Below, one piece after another: positions 8,895 to 18,644 of a DNA stretch of 64,000 bases. The notes below the pieces were generated by a model that saw nothing but the letters and a program-made list of their open reading frames with translations, did no database searches and was not told the DNA's origin. The first letter of the stretch is position 1; each line of letters opens with the position of its first letter. A program made the position numbers and the translations under genes. This stretch comes from Aliihoeflea sp. 2WW. Lineage in GTDB: Bacteria; Pseudomonadota; Alphaproteobacteria; Rhizobiales; Rhizobiaceae. Location: positions 1 to 64,000 of the forward strand of contig NZ_AYOD01000016.1 in the NCBI RefSeq assembly GCF_000497755.1, read 5' to 3'.

Positions 8895-9839
8895 TCAAGC
8901 TGCCTTCTTGCGCGTCAGGTCGCGAACGACACGCTCGATCGCACCGTCCAGCGACGTTGCTTCCAAGTCCGGGACGAGCGCGGCAAGTTTGGCCCCGTCG
9001 AGCGAATGCGGCACACGCCACAGATAGGACATCGCCGCCAATTCCCGCATCATCGGCATGAACAGGCCGGCGGCGCGCAAAAGCGTCCACGGCACCCCAC
9101 GGCGTGACAGCGGCCGACCGACAGCGTGCTCGGTCGCACCCTTCATCTCCTGCCCCGTCACCGTATGCCCTGCGAAATGCAGCACCTCGAACGGCGCCAG
9201 CTCCGCGCGCCGCTCCGCGACCGCCACGAAAGCCTGCGCCAAATCCGGCAGGTAGGCGAAGGAATGCGCCAGGTCCATCGGACCCGGCCAGGTGAAGATG
9301 CCCTTGTCGAGCTTGGCGAGCACCAGTTCGTCGAGCCACGTCCCCGGCTTCTCGCCGCCGTAGAAATCGCCGGCCCGAATGACGATCGTCCGCACGCCGT
9401 CCAGCCGTGCGGCTTCCGCCAGCATCGTCTCCATCTCGATGCGGATGCGCGCCTTCGCAGTCGAGCCGATCTGCGGATCGCTTTCCCGCATGTCCATCCC
9501 GATCTCGAGACCGAAATTGTAGACGTTACCGGGCAGCATGATCGTCGCGCCATTCACGCGCGCCGCCTCCAGCACATTCTGCGCCAGCGGCATCACCTTT
9601 TCCTCCCACTCGGTATAGAGCGGGTTCAGCGCATGGACGATGATGTCCGCCCCGGCGCAAGCCGCCACCAGCGCTGCCCGATCGGTAGCGTCCACGGCCA
9701 ACGGCTCCACGCCGGCGGCAAGGCCCTGCGCCTTCGCGCCGCGCGCAACGCCCCTGACCCGCCAGCCGGCGGCGACGAATGCCTTGGCGATCTCGTTTCC
9801 GACCCGTCCGCCGGCACCCAGAATGACGACCGTTTTCAT
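8895..9839 (-). CDS. NAD(P)-dependent epimerase/dehydratase family protein
   Basis: 314-residue atypical short-chain dehydrogenase with an N-terminal Rossmann fold: GAGGRVGNEI (about residues 7-16) is the nucleotide-binding glycine motif, followed by an acidic VDATD turn. The catalytic YxxxK is not obvious, so it may be a sugar-nucleotide, NmrA-like or isomerase-type member. ATG at 9839 starts cleanly on MKTVVILGAGG; an upstream in-frame extension is Arg-rich and unlikely to be translated. It diverges from the LysR regulator at 9947, which by classic LysR arrangement probably controls it. Confidence 0.85.
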   Translation of the reverse strand: MKTVVILGAGGRVGNEIAKAFVAAGWRVRGVARGAKAQGLAAGVEPLAVDATDRAALVAACAGADIIVHALNPLYTEWEEKVMPLAQNVLEAARVNGATIMLPGNVYNFGLEIGMDMRESDPQIGSTAKARIRIEMETMLAEAARLDGVRTIVIRAGDFYGGEKPGTWLDELVLAKLDKGIFTWPGPMDLAHSFAYLPDLAQAFVAVAERRAELAPFEVLHFAGHTVTGQEMKGATEHAVGRPLSRRGVPWTLLRAAGLFMPMMRELAAMSYLWRVPHSLDGAKLAALVPDLEATSLDGAIERVVRDLTRKKAA

Positions 9840-9924
9840 GTTCCGTCTCCATCGTCGAGGTTTCGATGGACGGATCATCCTCTTTCCGTATAGGAATGGA
9901 CATTCGCCAATTTCGGTGTATTGT

Positions 9925-9940
9925 TATTCAGAATTGAATA
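9925..9940. promoter_or_regulatory. Candidate LysR-type binding site
   Basis: TATTCA-GAAT-TGAATA is a perfect 6-base inverted repeat of 16 bases ending 6 bases before the LysR start codon, inside the 107-base divergent region. Its size and symmetry fit the T-N11-A type of LysR box. A looser dyad TTCCgtataGGAA lies at 9884-9896, nearer the epimerase. Confidence 0.6.
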
Positions 9941-9946
9941 TCGAAC

Positions 9947-10831
9947 ATGCCCGACTGGTCGCTCATCCGCTCGTTCCACGCCGTCGCTGAAACGGGGAGC
10001 CTCTCCGCCGCTGCGCGCCTCCTCGGCATGTCGCAGCCTTCCCTTGGTCGCCACATCCAGGCGCTCGAAGCGGAGCTCGGGATCACCCTGTTCCAGCGCG
10101 GCCGGCGCGGCTATGCGCTGAGTGAGGAGGGCGCGCGCCTCTTCGCGCGCGCATCCGAAATGAACGCAGCCGCCGATGGCTTTGCGCGCCTTGCGACCGG
10201 CAGCGGGGAGGCGCTCGCCGGCACGGTGCGCGTCAGCGCCAGCGAAATCGTCGCCGCCTATGTGCTGCCCGACATCCTTGAGCCGCTTCGCCGCGCCGAA
10301 CCCGCCATCGAGATCGAGATCGTCGCTTCCAACACGGTCGAGAATCTCCTGCGCCGCGACGCCGACATCGCGATCCGCATGGTCGAGCCGTCGCAGCTCG
10401 ACCTCGTCGCGCGCAAGATCGCGGACCTGCCGCTCTGCGCCTGCGCCTCCACGGAGTACCTTGACCGGCGTGGTCGGCCCGCAACCCCGGACGACCTCAT
10501 CGACCACGACCTCGTCGGCTATGATCGCGGCCTCGACCTCATCGCCGGCTTTCGCGGCTTCGGCGTCGAGATCGACCGCCACGCCTTCGGCGTGCGAACC
10601 GACAACCAGATCGTTTTCTGGGAACTGGCAAAGGCCGGCCTCGGCATCGGCTTTGCCCAGCGCGGACTCGTACGCCGGACCGAAGACGTCGAGATCATCC
10701 TCGACGGCATGACGCTGCCGGTCCTGCCGATGTGGCTCGCCATGCACCGCGACGTGCGGACCTCGCCGCGCATCCGCCGCGTGGCCGACCATCTGCACGA
10801 AAGCCTCAAGACCTACGCGATGACCTTCTGA
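9947..10831 (+). CDS. LysR family transcriptional regulator
   Basis: 294 residues, the standard LysR length. The N-terminal winged HTH spans about 4-62 (FHAVAETGSLSAAARLLGMSQPSLGRHIQALE), and the rest is the periplasmic-binding-protein-like effector domain (about 90-290). Divergent from the epimerase-like gene with a dyad just upstream of its own start, so autoregulation and control of the neighbour are likely. Its last 19 bases overlap the 3' end of the convergent MFS gene. The effector is unknown. Confidence 0.93.
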   Translation: MPDWSLIRSFHAVAETGSLSAAARLLGMSQPSLGRHIQALEAELGITLFQRGRRGYALSEEGARLFARASEMNAAADGFARLATGSGEALAGTVRVSASEIVAAYVLPDILEPLRRAEPAIEIEIVASNTVENLLRRDADIAIRMVEPSQLDLVARKIADLPLCACASTEYLDRRGRPATPDDLIDHDLVGYDRGLDLIAGFRGFGVEIDRHAFGVRTDNQIVFWELAKAGLGIGFAQRGLVRRTEDVEIILDGMTLPVLPMWLAMHRDVRTSPRIRRVADHLHESLKTYAMTF

Positions 10832-11970
10832 CGGTCGGCCGTCGCCACGACGCGCGAAAGCGCGGCGAGCGCGAACAGCACCAGCGCCAGCGCGACGAAG
10901 ATCGGCGCGAAACCGGTCCGCTCGCCGATGAAGCCGATCGCCGACGGCGCGACGAGAATGCCCGAATAGCCCATCGTCGTCGCAACGCTCATGCCGACGC
11001 CGGGCGCCAGCCCCGGCTGGTTGCCCGCTGCCGAAAAGGCGATCGGTACGACATTTGCGATGCCAAGCCCGGCCAATGCGAAGAATGCGATGGCCAGCGA
11101 CGCGTCGGGCGAGAGACCCGCGCCGATCAGGCCGAACCCCGCCACGAGGCACGAGACACGCATCGTCGCGACCGCACCGAACCGATTGCGGATCGCATCG
11201 CCCGAAAAGCGCATTAGAGCCATCGCGCCGGAAAAGCCGGCAAAGGCCAGGCTCGCCGCGGCGACGCTGGAGCCGAGTTCGCGTTGCAGGTACAGCGCCG
11301 CCCAGTCGAGCACCGCGCCCTCGGGGATCATCCCGAACAGGGCGGCGAGGCCGAGCAGATAGGGAAGTGGTGTCAGCGGCCAGCGCGTCGACGGCCTCTC
11401 GGCGCTCCGTGCCGGCAGATCGCGCAGCGACCAGACCAGCATCGCCGCGATGACCGCCGCCGCCACGGCCGCGACGGTGATCGCCTGCACGAATGCGCCG
11501 TATGACTGCAACAACGCGCCGCCCGCCGCCGCGCCCGCAAAGCCGCCGAGGCTCCAGAAGCCGTGCGAGGAGGACATGATCGCCCGGTCGAGCCTGCGTT
11601 CGACGGCCACCGCATTCGCGTTCATCGCGACGTCCATGCCGCCGATGACGGCACCGAAACAGAACATGGCGAGCCCCGCGCTGGCAAAGCCCGGCGCAAG
11701 CACGACGGCCGGCAGCGCCAGCGGCACCAGAACGGCGAAACCGGCCAGCGGGCGGCGCGAACCATGACGTGCGATCAGCCCCCCGCACCATGGCATCGCC
11801 ACAAGCGCGCCGAGGCCGAAAATCAGGATCAGCAGGCCGAGCCGACTTTCCGTGAGGTCGAGCCGCTCCATCAGCGCCGGAATCTGCGGCGCCCAGGCGC
11901 CGATGATCACGCCATTGGCGAAAAAGGCGAGTGCGACTGCCCATCGGATCGCAGGAAAAGCCGGATTCAC
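10813..11970 (-). CDS. MFS transporter
   Basis: 385-residue, twelve-helix major facilitator protein. Helices start at the N terminus (AVALAFFANGVIIGAW) and the first cytoplasmic loop carries a degenerate motif A (PWCGGLIARHGSRRPL). The overall pattern resembles the YbjJ/FucP-like group of sugar or drug carriers. Its 3' end overlaps the LysR gene tail-to-tail by 19 bases. The substrate is not predictable. Confidence 0.88.
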   Translation of the reverse strand: MNPAFPAIRWAVALAFFANGVIIGAWAPQIPALMERLDLTESRLGLLILIFGLGALVAMPWCGGLIARHGSRRPLAGFAVLVPLALPAVVLAPGFASAGLAMFCFGAVIGGMDVAMNANAVAVERRLDRAIMSSSHGFWSLGGFAGAAAGGALLQSYGAFVQAITVAAVAAAVIAAMLVWSLRDLPARSAERPSTRWPLTPLPYLLGLAALFGMIPEGAVLDWAALYLQRELGSSVAAASLAFAGFSGAMALMRFSGDAIRNRFGAVATMRVSCLVAGFGLIGAGLSPDASLAIAFFALAGLGIANVVPIAFSAAGNQPGLAPGVGMSVATTMGYSGILVAPSAIGFIGERTGFAPIFVALALVLFALAALSRVVATADRQKVIA

Positions 11971-12237
11971 GTTTCGTTACTCCCTGCAATACGCTATTCG
12001 AGCTAAATGATGAATTTAAATCGATTGAAGTTAGCTTGTACAAATAGTTCTGTGGCGTGACAAGTCGGCCACAGCACCGAGATGCTTAACTCGTGCTTAA
12101 CCCGGGCTCATCACCGCCACAATCGATGCTATGGTCACGCGAAGAGGGATTCATGAACTTTGCTTCGCGCCCGCGCCGCCGCCCGGTCCATCCGGGAGCT
12201 GCCGCGCAGTGCAAGCCCGGATAGCCAAGGTGACCGC

Positions 12238-13095
12238 ATGTCTAATGACAATCCGCGTCGACGCATCGACTGGAATGGCGAGGGACAACAGGAAAACGCT
12301 ACGCAGCTTCTGAAATCGCGCGGCTTTCTGCGCAAGGCGTCCGTGCCGGCCGCGATCGGTCTGACCGGCCTTGCCCTCGTCGCAGCGCTCGCTGCCGGGC
12401 CGATCATGCGCGGCATCACCGAATCACAGCCCGGCCCAACAGTCGCCGTTGCCGACGCGGTCGAAACCGACGCCGTCGAGACTGCGGCAGTCGTTCAGCC
12501 GGCCTCTGCGGCGAATCGTCCGCCCGAAGCGGTCGAAACCGAGGCCGTATCCGGCGTATCCGCTGCCACTTCGTCCGAGACGCCGGTCACAAACACCGCC
12601 GCGCGCGCGCCCGCCGAGGCTGAAGCGCCGGGCCTCGATGCCAACGACCCGCGCTGGAACCCCACCGCGCTCGCCATCGACGAGGACAAGCTGACCGCGC
12701 TCAAGCAGGCGGTCGATGAAACCGTCGCTGCCGCTGAAATCGCAACTGCGATGGGCAATACCGGCGGGCTCGTCACGTCCGGCATTCCGACCACCGCCGC
12801 CGGCTTCGCCCCCGAGCGCCCGATTTCGTCCGCATCCGAACGCAGCGCCTTTGATGCGGCGCTCGTCAGCGAGGACGAACGGACCGAGGCCGAGCCCGCC
12901 GTCGCTTCGTCCGACCTCAGCCCCGCCAAGGCCAACCAGTACGTCAACATGCGCGCCGCGCCCGAAGACGGCGCCGCCGTGCTGGCCGTCGTGCCGGCCA
13001 ATGCCACGATCGAGGCCGAGACCGACTGCCGCTGGTGCGAAGTCAGCTACAACGGCCAGAAGGGCTACATCTTCCAGTCCTTCATCACCCGCTGA
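12238..13095 (+). CDS. SH3-domain (SH3b) membrane-anchored protein
   Basis: 285 residues: a basic N-terminal cytoplasmic segment, one membrane helix (about 45-65, IGLTGLALVAALAAGPIM), a long Ala/Val/Glu-rich low-complexity linker with repeated VETDAVET-like units, and a C-terminal bacterial SH3 domain (about 225-285, ending in WCEVSYNGQKGYIFQSF). Probably an envelope protein that binds peptidoglycan or a partner through SH3b. ATG at 12238 was preferred for its AAGGTG site 7 bases upstream; ATG at 12160 is possible. It ends before a shared bidirectional terminator. Confidence 0.8.
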   Translation: MSNDNPRRRIDWNGEGQQENATQLLKSRGFLRKASVPAAIGLTGLALVAALAAGPIMRGITESQPGPTVAVADAVETDAVETAAVVQPASAANRPPEAVETEAVSGVSAATSSETPVTNTAARAPAEAEAPGLDANDPRWNPTALAIDEDKLTALKQAVDETVAAAEIATAMGNTGGLVTSGIPTTAAGFAPERPISSASERSAFDAALVSEDERTEAEPAVASSDLSPAKANQYVNMRAAPEDGAAVLAVVPANATIEAETDCRWCEVSYNGQKGYIFQSFITR

Positions 13096-13117
13096 TCCGC
13101 ATCGCCCGCAAATGATC

Positions 13118-13144
13118 AAAGGCCCGGCTTCGACCGGGCCTTTT
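13118..13144. terminator. Bidirectional terminator between SH3 gene and pyc
   Basis: AAAGGCCCGG (13118-13127), loop CTTCGA, CCGGGCCTTT (13134-13143), followed by one more T. With A-run and T-run on either side of the stem it can end both the SH3 gene (+) and the convergent pyruvate carboxylase gene (-). Confidence 0.85.
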
Positions 13145-13149
13145 GCATG

Positions 13150-16100
13150 TCAGCCGGCATAGACGACGAGCAGATCCTTGGCGTCGATCTGATCGCCCGC
13201 GCGCACCAGCACTTCCGAAATCTCCCCGTCGCGCTCGGCATGAAGCGCCGTCTCCATCTTCATCGCCTCGATGGAGAGCAGCACGTCGCCGGCCGAAACA
13301 GTCTGTCCGGCCGCAACGGCAAGCGTCGAGACGACACCCGGCATCGGCGCGCCGACATGAGCCGCATTGCCCGCTTCCGCCTTGGCCCGCGCCTTCGCCC
13401 CGCCCGCCCCATGCGTGCGGTCCGGAACCTTGACGCGGCGCGGCTGGCCGTTGAGCTCGAAGAACACCGTCACCATGCCCTTCTCGTCGCTCTCGCCGAT
13501 GGCAAGACACCGGATCACCAGCGCCTTCCCACGCTCGATCTCGACGAAGATCTCGTCCTCCTGTTCCATGCCGTAGAAATAGATCGGCGTCGGCAGCGTG
13601 GAGACGGGACCGTACTCGCCCTGCGCAGCGGCGAAGTCCGAAAACACCTTCGGATACATCAGCCAGGACGCGAATTCGAAGTCGGAAAGCTCCCGCTCCA
13701 GCTTCTCCTCGATTCCGGCCCGATCCGCGTCGAGATCGGCCGGCGCCAGCAGCGAACCGGGGCGCACGGTGATCGGCTTTTCACCCTTCAGCGCCTTCTT
13801 CTGCAGCCCCTGCGGCCACCCTTCCGGCGGTTGCCCGAGATCGCCCCTCAGCATCGAGACGACTGAATCCGGAAACGAAATGTCCTTCTTCGGGTTCTCG
13901 ACATCGGCCACCGTCAGATCCTGGCTGACCATCATCAGCGCCATGTCGCCGACCACCTTCGACGACGGCGTCACCTTGACGATGTCGCCGAACATCAGAT
14001 TGGCGTCGTGATAGGCCTGCGCCACCTCGTGCCAGCGGCTTTCCAGCCCCAGCGAGCGCGCCTGCTCCTTGAGGTTTGTGAACTGTCCGCCCGGCATCTC
14101 ATGCAGATACACCTCCGAGGCCGGCCCCTTCAGATCACTCTCGAATGCGGCATACTGGCTGCGCACCGCCTCCCAGTAGAACGAAATCTTCCTGATCCAT
14201 TCGGCGTCGAGCCCCGGATCGCGCGCATCGCCCTTCAAGGCCTCGACGATCGAGCCGAGACAGGGCTGCGAGGTGTTGCCTGAAAACGCGTCCATCGCCG
14301 CGTCGACCGCATCCACCCCGCCTTCCACCGCCGCCAGCACGGTCGCCGCCGCGATGCCGGATGTGTCGTGCGTGTGGAAATGAAGCGGCAGGTCGGTCTC
14401 CTCACGCAGCGTCTTGAACAGAACCTTCGCCGCCGCCGGCTTCAAAAGCCCCGCCATGTCCTTGATGGCGATGATGTGCGCGCCGGCCGCCTCCAGTTCG
14501 CGCGCGAGGCCGACATAGTATTTCAGATCGTATTTCGCCCGGGCCGGATCGTTGATGTCGCCGGTGTAGCAGATCGCCGCCTCGCAGAGCCGCCCTTCCT
14601 CGCGCACCGCGTCCATCGAGACGCGCATGTTCTCCACCCAGTTGAGGCAGTCGAAGACGCGGAAGAGGTCGATGCCGCCGGCCGCGGCTTGCTTGACGAA
14701 ATAGCGAACCACATTGTCGGGATAGTTGGTGTAGCCGACCCCGTTCGCCCCGCGCAAAAGCATCTGCAACAGGATGTTCGGCGCCGCCTCGCGCACCTTG
14801 GCGAGCCGCTCCCACGGGTCCTCGGTCAGGAACCGCATCGCCACGTCGAACGTCGCCCCGCCCCAGCATTCGAGCGAGAGCAGTTCGGGGAGCGCCCGTG
14901 CATAGGTGCCGGCGATCGCCGCGATGTCGTGCGTGCGCATGCGCGTGGCGAGCAGCGACTGATGCCCGTCGCGCATCGTCGTGTCGGTCACCAGCACCCG
15001 GCTTTCCGCCCGCATCCACTTCGCGAAAGCCTCCGGCCCGTCCGCGTCGAGCCGCTGCTTGGTCCCCTCCGGCACGTCGCCGCCGACGAACGGCACCTTC
15101 GGCTTCAGCGGATCCGCCTTCGGCTGCGGCCGCCCGCGCGCCTCGGGGTGACCGTTGACAGAAACGTCGGCGAGATAGTTCAGGAGCTTCGTCGCTCTAT
15201 CCTGCCGCTTCACGGCGGTGAAGAGCTCCGGCGTCGTGTCGATGAACTTGGTCGTATAGGAATTGTCGCGGAAACTCGGGTGGCCGATGATCGCCTCGAG
15301 GAAGGTCAAATTCGTCGCCACGCCGCGAATGCGAAACTCGCGCAGCGCCCGGTCCATCCTCAGGATCGTCTCGTCAGCCGAAGGCGACCACGCCGTCACC
15401 TTCTCCAGGAGCGGATCGTAGAACCGCGTGATCACCGCGCCCGAATAGGCCGTGCCGCCATCGAGCCGGATGCCGAAGCCCGTCGCGCCGCGATAGGCGG
15501 TGATCCGGCCATAATCGGGAATGAAGTTCTGTTCCGGGTCCTCGGTGGTGATCCGGCATTGCAGCGCATGCCCGTTCAGCTTGATGTCCGCCTGCGCCGG
15601 CACGCCCGATTCCGCCGAGCCGATCGCCGCACCTTCGAGGATGCGGATCTGCGCCTTGACGATGTCGATCCCGGTCACCTCCTCGGTCACCGTATGCTCG
15701 ACCTGGATGCGCGGATTGACCTCGATGAAGTAGAATTTCCCGGTGTCGGCATCCATCAGGAATTCGACCGTGCCCGCCCCGACATAGTCCGTCGCCTCGG
15801 CGATCTTCAGCGCATGGCCGCAAAGCTCGGCCCGCCGCGCATCGTCGAGATAGGGCGCAGGCGCGCGCTCCACGACTTTCTGGTTGCGCCGCTGAATCGA
15901 GCAGTCGCGCTCGAAAAGGTGGACAGCATGGCCATGGGTGTCACCCAGAACCTGCACTTCCACATGCCGTGCCCGTTCGACCAGCTTTTCCAGATAGACC
16001 TCGTCCTTGCCGAAAGCGGCCTTCGCCTCGCGCTTGGCCTCGGTCACCTCGCGGGCAAGGTCTTCCTCGGCGCGGATCGCGCGCATGCCGCGCCCGCCCC

Positions 16101-16632
16101 CGCCCCACGAGGCCTTCAGCATCACCGGGTAGCCGATGCCGGCAGCCATCGTCTTCACCGCTTCCATGTCGTCCGGCAGCGGCTCCGTCGCCGGCACCAC
16201 CGGCACGCCCACCTCGATGGCGAGGTTGCGCGCGGCGACCTTGTTGCCGAGCCGTCGCATCGTCTCCGGCGTCGGTCCGATGAAAGTGATCCCCGCTTCC
16301 GCACAGGCCTCAGCGAATTCCGGGCTTTCCGAGAGCAAACCGTAGCCCGGATGGATCGCATCCGCCCCCGACAGCTTCGCCACCCGGATCACCTCGTCGA
16401 TCGACAGATAGCTTTCGATCGGGCCCAGATCTTTGGTAAGATGCGCCCCGCGCCCGACCTGGTAGCTCTCGTCCGCCTTGAAGCGATGCAGCGAATACTT
16501 GTCCTCTTCCGCCCAGATGGCGACGGTCTTGATGCCGAGCTCGTTGGCGGCGCGAAAGACGCGGATCGCGATTTCGGATCGGTTGGCGACGAGTATTTTC
16601 TTGATCTTCAAGGCAGGCACTCCGGCAGGCAT
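13150..16632 (-). CDS. pyc: Pyruvate carboxylase
   Basis: Biotin enzyme of 1160 residues that carboxylates pyruvate to oxaloacetate, refilling the TCA cycle. Domains in order: biotin carboxylase/ATP-grasp (about 10-470, with KASWGGGGRGMR and EVNPRIQVEHTVTE), carboxyltransferase (about 545-830, with DTTMRDGHQSLLATR), the PYC tetramerisation region, and the C-terminal biotin carrier domain with AMKME, where K1125 is the biotin site. It reads very close to rhizobial pyruvate carboxylases such as that of Rhizobium etli. ATG at 16632 or GTG at 16620 are both possible starts; either lies just before KIKKILVANRSE. Single-gene unit. Confidence 0.97.
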   Translation of the reverse strand: MPAGVPALKIKKILVANRSEIAIRVFRAANELGIKTVAIWAEEDKYSLHRFKADESYQVGRGAHLTKDLGPIESYLSIDEVIRVAKLSGADAIHPGYGLLSESPEFAEACAEAGITFIGPTPETMRRLGNKVAARNLAIEVGVPVVPATEPLPDDMEAVKTMAAGIGYPVMLKASWGGGGRGMRAIRAEEDLAREVTEAKREAKAAFGKDEVYLEKLVERARHVEVQVLGDTHGHAVHLFERDCSIQRRNQKVVERAPAPYLDDARRAELCGHALKIAEATDYVGAGTVEFLMDADTGKFYFIEVNPRIQVEHTVTEEVTGIDIVKAQIRILEGAAIGSAESGVPAQADIKLNGHALQCRITTEDPEQNFIPDYGRITAYRGATGFGIRLDGGTAYSGAVITRFYDPLLEKVTAWSPSADETILRMDRALREFRIRGVATNLTFLEAIIGHPSFRDNSYTTKFIDTTPELFTAVKRQDRATKLLNYLADVSVNGHPEARGRPQPKADPLKPKVPFVGGDVPEGTKQRLDADGPEAFAKWMRAESRVLVTDTTMRDGHQSLLATRMRTHDIAAIAGTYARALPELLSLECWGGATFDVAMRFLTEDPWERLAKVREAAPNILLQMLLRGANGVGYTNYPDNVVRYFVKQAAAGGIDLFRVFDCLNWVENMRVSMDAVREEGRLCEAAICYTGDINDPARAKYDLKYYVGLARELEAAGAHIIAIKDMAGLLKPAAAKVLFKTLREETDLPLHFHTHDTSGIAAATVLAAVEGGVDAVDAAMDAFSGNTSQPCLGSIVEALKGDARDPGLDAEWIRKISFYWEAVRSQYAAFESDLKGPASEVYLHEMPGGQFTNLKEQARSLGLESRWHEVAQAYHDANLMFGDIVKVTPSSKVVGDMALMMVSQDLTVADVENPKKDISFPDSVVSMLRGDLGQPPEGWPQGLQKKALKGEKPITVRPGSLLAPADLDADRAGIEEKLERELSDFEFASWLMYPKVFSDFAAAQGEYGPVSTLPTPIYFYGMEQEDEIFVEIERGKALVIRCLAIGESDEKGMVTVFFELNGQPRRVKVPDRTHGAGGAKARAKAEAGNAAHVGAPMPGVVSTLAVAAGQTVSAGDVLLSIEAMKMETALHAERDGEISEVLVRAGDQIDAKDLLVVYAG

Positions 16633-16791
16633 GGGGCCGCATGTTGCAGCGCAAACGCCGACCGACGCAAGGTCAAAACATGGAAAACCGCCGTCCGGCG
16701 GAGCGCTCGGCATTGATCTTGCCGAACTGAACATGCGAACTATCGCCAACCGGCCGCGGGACCGTCAGGCCGAATTGGGAGAGACAGAAAC

Positions 16792-18381
16792 ATGCGCAAT
16801 TTCGACCTGCCCGGCCGTTCTGCCGTTTATGCCGACAACGGCATGGCCGCGACCTCGCACCCGCTCGCCACCATGACCGCGCTCTCCGTGCTGCGCTCAG
16901 GTGGCAACGCCGCCGACGCGGCGATCGCCGCCTGCGCGACGCTCTGCGTGGTCGAGCCGCACATGACCGGCATCGGCGGCGATTGCTTCGTCATCCTGGC
17001 CGAGCCAGACGGCAAGATCCACGGCCTCAACGGCTCCGGCCGCGCGCCGATGGCGGCCGATCCCGAATGGTTCCGCGCCAAGGGCCTGAACGCCATGCCC
17101 GAGCACGGCGCGCTGCCGATCACCGTGCCCGGCGCCATCGACGCGTGGGAGAAACTGTCGAACCGCTTCGGCACCAAGGGCTTCGACGAACTCTTCGCCG
17201 ACGCCATCCGCTATGGCGAGGAAGGATATGCCGTCCACGGCCGTGTCGCGCTCGACTGGCCGAAGGCCGTCGACCTTCTGGCAAAGGATGCCGGCGGCGC
17301 GAAGCATTATCTCGTCGACGGCAAGGCCCCGCCGGTCGGCTCGCGCCACTCCGCCCCCGCCCTCGCCGCCTCCTTCCGCGCGATTGCGAAGAGCGGATCG
17401 AAGGCCTTCTATCAGGGTGAGATCGGCGCGGAAATCGCCGCGACCGTCAAGTCACTCGGTGGCCTCCTGACCGAAGAAGACCTCGCTGCCGTCTCGGCCG
17501 ACTGGGTCGACACGATCGCCACGCGATACGGCGATTACGACGTCCACGAAATCCCGCCCAACGGCCAGGGCATCACCGCTTTGATCCTCCTGCGCCTGAT
17601 GGCAAAGCTTGACACCGGCCGCCTCGCGCCGGATTCGGCCGACCGCGTCCACATGGAAATCGAAGCCGCTCGCCTCGCCTATTCGGTCCGCGACCACCTC
17701 GTCGCCGACCCGAAAACGATGACCGTGACGCCCGAGCAGCTTCTGTCCGACGCGTACATCGACGCCCTCGCCGCCCGCATCGACATCGCGCGACGCAACG
17801 ACAACGTTGCCCCGCCTGAAATGCCGTCCTCCGACACCGTCTACCTGACGGTCGTCGACCGCGACCGCCGCGCAGTCTCCTTCATCAACTCGACCTATCA
17901 CGGCTTCGGCTCCAAGGTCGTCACGCCGAAATCTGGCATCACGCTGCAGAACCGCGGCGCCGGCTTCACGCTCGCCGCCGGCCATCCGAACGAGATCGGC
18001 CCCGGCAAGCGGCCGATGCACACCATCATCCCGGCGATGGCGACCCGGGGCGGCAAGGCCGCGATCTCCTTCGGCGTCATGGGCGGCGACTACCAGCCCA
18101 TGGGCCACGCCCATGTCCTCTCCAACATCGCCGACCACGGCATGGACCCGCAGGAAGCGATAGACCACCCCCGCATCTTCTGGGACGACACCGGCACGAT
18201 CCTCAACGCCGAAACCGGCATCGGCCCCGACATCCGCGCCGACCTCGAACGCCGCGGCCACAATATCCAGAACGCCCCGGCCCCGCATGGCGGCGGCCAG
18301 GCGATTATCATCGACGAAAAATCCGGCTTCCTCATCGCCGGCTCCGACCCCCGCAAGGACGGCTGCGCGATGGGCTGGTAG
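16792..18381 (+). CDS. Gamma-glutamyltransferase family protein
   Basis: 529-residue Ntn-hydrolase that self-cleaves into two subunits and acts on gamma-glutamyl amides such as glutathione. The N-terminal half has the family signature (HPLATMTALSVLRSGGNAADA; GIGGDCF). The probable autocatalytic nucleophile is T349 in SSDTVYLTVVD, at the expected alpha/beta junction, and the GGxQ-type oxyanion region follows (GVMGGDYQPMGHAHV). No signal peptide is visible, so it is probably cytoplasmic, unlike the classic periplasmic GGT. It diverges from pyc. The exact substrate is open. Confidence 0.9.
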   Translation: MRNFDLPGRSAVYADNGMAATSHPLATMTALSVLRSGGNAADAAIAACATLCVVEPHMTGIGGDCFVILAEPDGKIHGLNGSGRAPMAADPEWFRAKGLNAMPEHGALPITVPGAIDAWEKLSNRFGTKGFDELFADAIRYGEEGYAVHGRVALDWPKAVDLLAKDAGGAKHYLVDGKAPPVGSRHSAPALAASFRAIAKSGSKAFYQGEIGAEIAATVKSLGGLLTEEDLAAVSADWVDTIATRYGDYDVHEIPPNGQGITALILLRLMAKLDTGRLAPDSADRVHMEIEAARLAYSVRDHLVADPKTMTVTPEQLLSDAYIDALAARIDIARRNDNVAPPEMPSSDTVYLTVVDRDRRAVSFINSTYHGFGSKVVTPKSGITLQNRGAGFTLAAGHPNEIGPGKRPMHTIIPAMATRGGKAAISFGVMGGDYQPMGHAHVLSNIADHGMDPQEAIDHPRIFWDDTGTILNAETGIGPDIRADLERRGHNIQNAPAPHGGGQAIIIDEKSGFLIAGSDPRKDGCAMGW

Positions 18382-18422
18382 GTTTCGGCGCGGGATAGTC
18401 GACGCCGGTTTTATGTGAAGGC

Positions 18423-18570
18423 GACCCCCACCCTCGATCCCTCCCCACAAGGGGGAGGGAGGCATCCTCGTCGCGGTTCACCTTCCGCTTGGCACTTGCA
18501 TTGACGGGAAAAGAACAACGCTGGCGAACTCCCTCCCCCTTGTGGGGAGGGATAAAGGGTGGGGGTCAAT
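18423..18570. repeat. Palindromic intergenic repeats, copies B and C in inverted pair
   Basis: Copy B (18423-18462) reads GACCCCCACCCTCGATCCCT, then the CCCACAAGGGGGAGGGAG core; copy C (18529-18570) is the same unit inverted. Together they could fold into a large hairpin between gamma-glutamyltransferase and phaR. Confidence 0.8.
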
Positions 18571-18644
18571 TCAGGAAAATCAGCTTCCTCCGCGCCGGCT
18601 CCAATGCCCGCAAGCACGGCTATGCGATGCGGCAGCCCCCGAAC

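Noticed and set aside
14368-16716. 782-codon open frame on the + strand
   Set aside because: It is exactly antisense to pyruvate carboxylase, and its translation is Arg/His/Leu-rich without any motif; an effect of high-GC codon bias.
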